The translations under genes and the position numbers were made by a program. Positions 60,851 to 63,296 of a stretch of DNA of 63,296 bases are shown here, piece by piece. The notes beneath the pieces were generated by a model. The model was given only the letters and a program-made list of their open reading frames with translations, made no database searches and was not told the origin of the DNA. Position 1 is the first letter of the stretch, and every line of letters starts with the position of its first letter. Source of the stretch: Paenibacillus antri (GTDB taxonomy: Bacteria > Bacillota > Bacilli > Paenibacillales > YIM-B00363); the NCBI RefSeq assembly GCF_005765165.1, contig NZ_VCIW01000030.1:1-63296 (forward strand). Direction: 5' to 3'.

Positions 60851-60856
60851 TATTTT

Positions 60857-61231
60857 CTACCCATGTTTCACATGATGCAGCGTCTGCGCAAAAATTTGTT
60901 CGATATGAACGTCGTCCAGGGAATAATAAACCGTCTTGCCGGCCTTCCTCCGCTTCACGATGCGAAGGTTGCGCAGCACCCGCAGCTGATGCGACACGGC
61001 GGACTGGCCCATCTCCAGAACGACGGTCAGGTCGTGCACGCATAATTCCTTCTGCATCAGCGCATAGATGATGCGGACGCGAGTCGGATCGCCCAGCGCC
61101 TTGAAGATGTCGGCCAACGCGTTCATCGTCGGCTCGTCGATCATGGCTTCCTTCACGGTTTGAAGGTCCGTCTCCGTTCCGCTGCAAGCATCGTCGCAAG
61201 TATCTAGAATGACGCGTTCGATTCCGATCAC
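60857..61231 (-). CDS. ArsR family metal-sensing repressor (CadC/CzrA-like)
   Basis: 124 residues, GTG start at 61231. Winged helix with ADIFKALGDPTRVRIIYALM and recognition helix MGQSAVSHQLRVLRNLRIVK. The N-terminal tail has DTCDDACSG, which may give CadC-like cysteine ligands, and the C-terminal HVKHG with earlier DDVHIEQIFAQTLHH fits the alpha-5 histidine/aspartate site of CzrA-type zinc sensors. Divergent from the CDF exporter, whose promoter carries a perfect ArsR-type palindrome. Confidence 0.9.
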   Translation of the reverse strand: MIGIERVILDTCDDACSGTETDLQTVKEAMIDEPTMNALADIFKALGDPTRVRIIYALMQKELCVHDLTVVLEMGQSAVSHQLRVLRNLRIVKRRKAGKTVYYSLDDVHIEQIFAQTLHHVKHG

Positions 61232-61314
61232 CGCCTTACGTTCTTCCTCCTAGTATAAGCACTAATTCGGGAGAACGGAAGTCGGAACGCTTCGGAAAAT
61301 GCAGCCGACCCATA

Positions 61315-61343
61315 TTGCGCCAAATCCTTGCATGGAATATAAT
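61315..61343 (+). promoter_or_regulatory. Promoter of the CDF exporter gene
   Basis: -35 TTGCGC (61315-61320), 17-bp spacer, perfect -10 TATAAT (61338-61343). The operator begins 2 bp later, over the expected transcription start. Confidence 0.6.
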
Positions 61344-61344
61344 A

Positions 61345-61366
61345 CATATGAATAGTTGCTCATATG
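61345..61366. promoter_or_regulatory. ArsR/CzrA-type operator
   Basis: Perfect 7-bp inverted repeat CATATGA (61345-61351) and TCATATG (61360-61366) around an 8-base centre, close in form to the AATNTGAA-type SmtB/CzrA operators. It covers the start of the exporter transcript. Confidence 0.75.
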
Positions 61367-61381
61367 TTAGGAGGACGTCCG

Positions 61382-62428
61382 ATGGGGAGCCATACGCATA
61401 AGAAGCAAGCGCATCGCGGACAGGAGAGCGAGCACGACTGCAATCATAACCATAACCATAATCATAATCACGATCATGACCATCAACACGAGCAGCATCG
61501 CAATCACGGACATGGCCACGGGCATCATCATCACGGGCACGGGCATCACCACAGTCACGCGCCGAATAATAAAAAGGGACTTATTATCGCTCTTACCATT
61601 ACGACGGGCATTATGCTGCTCGAGTTTTTCGGCGGGCTCGTCACCAACAGCTTGGCGCTGCTGTCCGATTCCGGACATATGTTGAACGACGCGGCCTCGC
61701 TCGCCTTAAGTTTATTCGCCTTATGGCTTTCCGGCAAAGCCGCTACGTCCACGAAGTCGTACGGGTATCATCGCTTCGAAATTTTAGCCGCCCTGGTGAA
61801 CGGCGTCACGCTGTTCGTCATCGCCTTCTTCATCGCCAAGGAAGCTTACGAACGCTTCTTCGCGCCTCCCGAAGTCGCCAGCGGTTCGATGATGGCGATC
61901 GCGACCGTCGGCTTGCTCGCCAACTTGGCCAGCGCCTGGGCGTTAATGCGGGGAAGCGACGTCAAGGACAACGTGAACGTGCGGAGCGCGTATCTGCACG
62001 TTCTGGGCGACGCGCTCGGCTCCGTCGGCGCGATCGTCGCCGGCGCGCTCATGCTGGCGTTCGGATGGTACATCGCCGACCCGATCATCAGCGTCTTGGT
62101 CGCGATTCTCATCCTTCGCGGGGCCTGGGGGGTCATCGGTCAGACCGTCCATATCCTCATGGAAGGCACGCCCTCGCGTATCGATATCGGCAAGGTAAAG
62201 CATACGCTCGAGAGCATCGACGGCGTGCGGGACGTCCACGACTTGCACGTATGGACGATCACCTCCGGCATGGACTCGTTAAGCGCGCATCTCCTGATCG
62301 AAGACGGACTGGATGAACAAATCATTTTGCAAGAAGCCGTGCGCCTCATGGAGCGGCAATTCGCCGTCTCCCATTGCACGATCCAGATCGAGACGTCGGA
62401 TGTGCAGCACGCGGATTTGAAAGTGTAG
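61382..62428 (+). CDS. czcD: Cation diffusion facilitator (CzcD-like zinc/cobalt exporter)
   Basis: 348 residues from the ATG at 61382 (TTAGGAGG with 7-base spacing); an ATG at 61364 lacks one and lies in the operator. An unusually long His-rich head (NHNHNHNHNHDHDHQH, then GHGHGHHHHGHGHHHSH) binds metal. Six membrane helices follow with HxxxD/DxxxD metal sites (SDSGHMLNDAASLALSL and LHVLGDALGSVG), and a cytosolic domain ends IQIETSDVQH. Moves zinc or similar ions out against protons. Controlled by the divergent ArsR repressor through the palindrome at 61345. Confidence 0.95.
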   Translation: MGSHTHKKQAHRGQESEHDCNHNHNHNHNHDHDHQHEQHRNHGHGHGHHHHGHGHHHSHAPNNKKGLIIALTITTGIMLLEFFGGLVTNSLALLSDSGHMLNDAASLALSLFALWLSGKAATSTKSYGYHRFEILAALVNGVTLFVIAFFIAKEAYERFFAPPEVASGSMMAIATVGLLANLASAWALMRGSDVKDNVNVRSAYLHVLGDALGSVGAIVAGALMLAFGWYIADPIISVLVAILILRGAWGVIGQTVHILMEGTPSRIDIGKVKHTLESIDGVRDVHDLHVWTITSGMDSLSAHLLIEDGLDEQIILQEAVRLMERQFAVSHCTIQIETSDVQHADLKV

Positions 62429-62436
62429 ACGCGAAG

Positions 62437-62460
62437 AAGGGAGCCGGCCGGCTCCCTTTT
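62437..62460 (+). terminator. Terminator of the CDF gene
   Basis: A palindromic stem AAGGGAGCCGG / CCGGCTCCCTT followed by TTTTCC. Confidence 0.85.
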
Positions 62461-62492
62461 CCTTGGTTGCTTCTTGCCCTCGGGGGCAAACT

Positions 62493-62534
62493 AAAAAACG
62501 CCTGCGATGATCGACGAATCGATTCGAAGGCGTT
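62493..62534 (-). terminator. Terminator of the rRNA-tRNA operon
   Basis: Outer arms AACGCCT (62497-62503) and AGGCGTT (62528-62534) enclosing an inner CGAATCG-type stem, then leftwards a T6 run. Just past tRNA-Gly. Confidence 0.75.
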
Positions 62535-62550
62535 ATCCGTTGTATGATGT

Positions 62551-62625
62551 TGGAGCGGACGATGGGATTCGAACCCACGACCCTCGCCTTGGCAAGGCGA
62601 TGCTCTACCACTGAGCCACGTCCGC
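62551..62625 (-). tRNA. tRNA-Gly (anticodon GCC)
   Basis: 75 bases including an encoded CCA. Acceptor GCGGACG/CGTCCGC, anticodon arm CGCCTTGCCAAGGCG with GCC, T arm GTGGGTTCGAATCCCAT. Last of four tRNAs behind the rRNA genes. Confidence 0.95.
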
Positions 62626-62635
62626 AAGTAAGAAA

Positions 62636-62707
62636 CTGGGGATCCAGGGATCGAACCTGGGAATGACGGAGTCAAAGTCCGTTGCCTTACCGCTTGGCTA
62701 ATCCCCA
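62636..62707 (-). tRNA. tRNA-Gln (anticodon TTG)
   Basis: 72 bases without encoded CCA. Acceptor TGGGGAT/ATCCCCA, anticodon arm CGGACTTTGACTCCG, T arm CCAGGTTCGATCCCTGG. Confidence 0.95.
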
Positions 62708-62716
62708 ATAGGTGAA

Positions 62717-62793
62717 TGGGGCGACCGAGGGGAATTGAACCCCCGAATGTCGGATCCACAAACCGATGCGTTAACCACTTCGCCACGGTCGCC
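62717..62793 (-). tRNA. tRNA-His (anticodon GTG)
   Basis: 77 bases including encoded CCA and the extra 5' G(-1) paired with C73, the hallmark of tRNA-His. Anticodon loop TTGTGGA. One T-T mismatch next to the loop (positions 31-39). Confidence 0.95.
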
Positions 62794-62830
62794 ATGTTAT
62801 GTTAACACCCATACCCGTTAGGAAAACATA

Positions 62831-62921
62831 TGGCGGAGAAGGTGGGATTCGAACCCACGCACGCCTCGCGACGCCTAGCTGATTTCGAGTCAGCCCCCTT
62901 GGACCACTTGGGTACCTCTCC
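62831..62921 (-). tRNA. tRNA-Ser (anticodon CGA)
   Basis: 91 bases with encoded CCA. Acceptor GGAGAGG, anticodon arm GCTGACTCGAAATCAGC giving CGA, a long variable arm (TAGGCGTCGCGAGGCGTGC) as in all serine tRNAs. Confidence 0.93.
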
Positions 62922-62972
62922 ATGAGAAAACTTCGGCATTTCTTCATAAAAACAATCCCCCGTAGGGGATCG

Positions 62973-63089
62973 GCTTGGCGACGTCCTACTCTCCCGGGAC
63001 CCTGCGGTCCAAGTACCATCGGCGCTGGAAGGCTTAACGTTCGTGTTCGGGATGGGTACGCGTGGTTCCCTTCCGCCATTATCACCAAA
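62973..63089 (-). rRNA. rrf: 5S ribosomal RNA
   Basis: About 117 bases; reads TTTGGTGATAATGGCGGAAG at its 5' end and ends GAGAGTAGGACGTCGCCAAG, matching the Firmicute 5S pattern. Ends approximate to 1-2 bases. Confidence 0.95.
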
Positions 63090-63154
63090 CCTATATAGTT
63101 CAGGGGTTGCTCCCTGAAAACTGGATGCGAAACAATTGTACACTCCGAATATGT

Positions 63155-63296
63155 TGGATAAGTCCTCGACCGATTAGTATTCGTCAGCTCCACGCGTTGC
63201 CGCGCTTCCACCCCGAACCTATCAACCACGTCGTCTACATGGGGTCTTCAAGCAGGGAAATCTCATCTTGAGGGGGGCTTCACGCTTAGATGCTTT
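63155..63296 (-). rRNA. rrl: 23S ribosomal RNA, 3' end (partial)
   Basis: The last ~142 bases of 23S rRNA run off the window. Seen: GCATCTAAGCGTGAAGCCC, then GGAGCTGACGAATACTAATC and the closing GGTCGAGGACTTATCC. Gene order 23S-5S-tRNAs, read leftwards. Confidence 0.95.

Noticed and set aside
1-63296. Insertion sequences, prophage or integrated element
   Set aside because: No transposase, integrase, phage gene, or flanking direct repeats were seen; the tRNA cluster shows no attachment-site duplication within the window.

Overview
The window looks like a high-GC member of the Paenibacillaceae (Paenibacillus or a close relative). It shows Gram-positive lipoboxes, strong Shine-Dalgarno sites (AGGAGG-like), CcpA-type cre sites, sporulation proteins (Cse60-like, YhcN/YlaJ-like), large membrane-bound AraC regulators, and sugar importers encoded without their own ATPase. 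That mix is typical of soil and plant-associated Paenibacillus that degrade plant or mucin glycans. The identification is from gene content and style only.

Layout. 1-5.4 kb: a tartronate-semialdehyde-reductase-like gene and a divergent glycerate kinase, then an isomerase/Gfo-Idh pair next to an AraC regulator. 5.5-6.9 kb: a membrane protein and a flavodoxin. 7-19 kb: a fucoside-type locus with a cupin, an enolase-superfamily acid-sugar dehydratase, an SDR, a GntR regulator, a solute-binding protein and two permeases, a membrane-bound AraC regulator and a GH95 alpha-L-fucosidase. One palindrome (ATCATGTATGAT) lies upstream of the enolase, the GntR gene and the fucosidase. 19.2-20.1 kb: a GreA-C-like protein with a Cse60-like protein, plus a small membrane protein. 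20.5-25.7 kb: a second sugar importer with a PLP-dependent trans-sulfuration-type enzyme and an FCD-type GntR regulator. 25.8-38.4 kb: a third sugar importer with a ROK protein, two DUF4185/discoidin proteins, a sialate-O-acetylesterase-like enzyme and an AraC regulator. 38.4-41 kb: a GH38-like mannosidase. 41.1-43.4 kb: a phosphodiesterase-like lipoprotein and a spore lipoprotein. 43.5-48.1 kb: an operon for non-phosphorylative sugar oxidation (GntR, SDR, GlucD-type dehydratase, SMP-30 lactonase, mutarotase-like). 48.4-51.5 kb: a membrane-anchored di-heme cytochrome c and a zinc alcohol dehydrogenase. 51.6-53.2 kb: Pit with its DUF47 partner. 53.5-58.5 kb: a ferredoxin-NADP reductase-like enzyme divergent from a Fur-box-controlled siderophore importer. 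58.7-60.8 kb: a two-component system. 60.9-62.4 kb: an ArsR repressor and a CDF metal exporter with a clear operator. 62.5 kb to the end: the 3' part of a ribosomal RNA operon read leftwards (23S end, 5S, tRNA-Ser, -His, -Gln, -Gly).

How it works together. Most of the window is carbohydrate capture and breakdown: glycosidases and an esterase release sugars, three CUT1-type importers take them up (presumably energised by a shared MsmX-type ATPase elsewhere), and two dehydrogenase/dehydratase sets could oxidise free sugars without phosphorylation. Local GntR and AraC regulators and several cre-like sites tie this to specific inducers and to carbon catabolite control.

The least explained items are two tandem arrays with a period of about 51 bp, unrelated in sequence but alike in design (each unit carries short hairpins). 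Each sits directly between the stop codon of a glycan-related gene and the next terminator-like hairpin, so both are probably transcribed as structured 3' untranslated regions.
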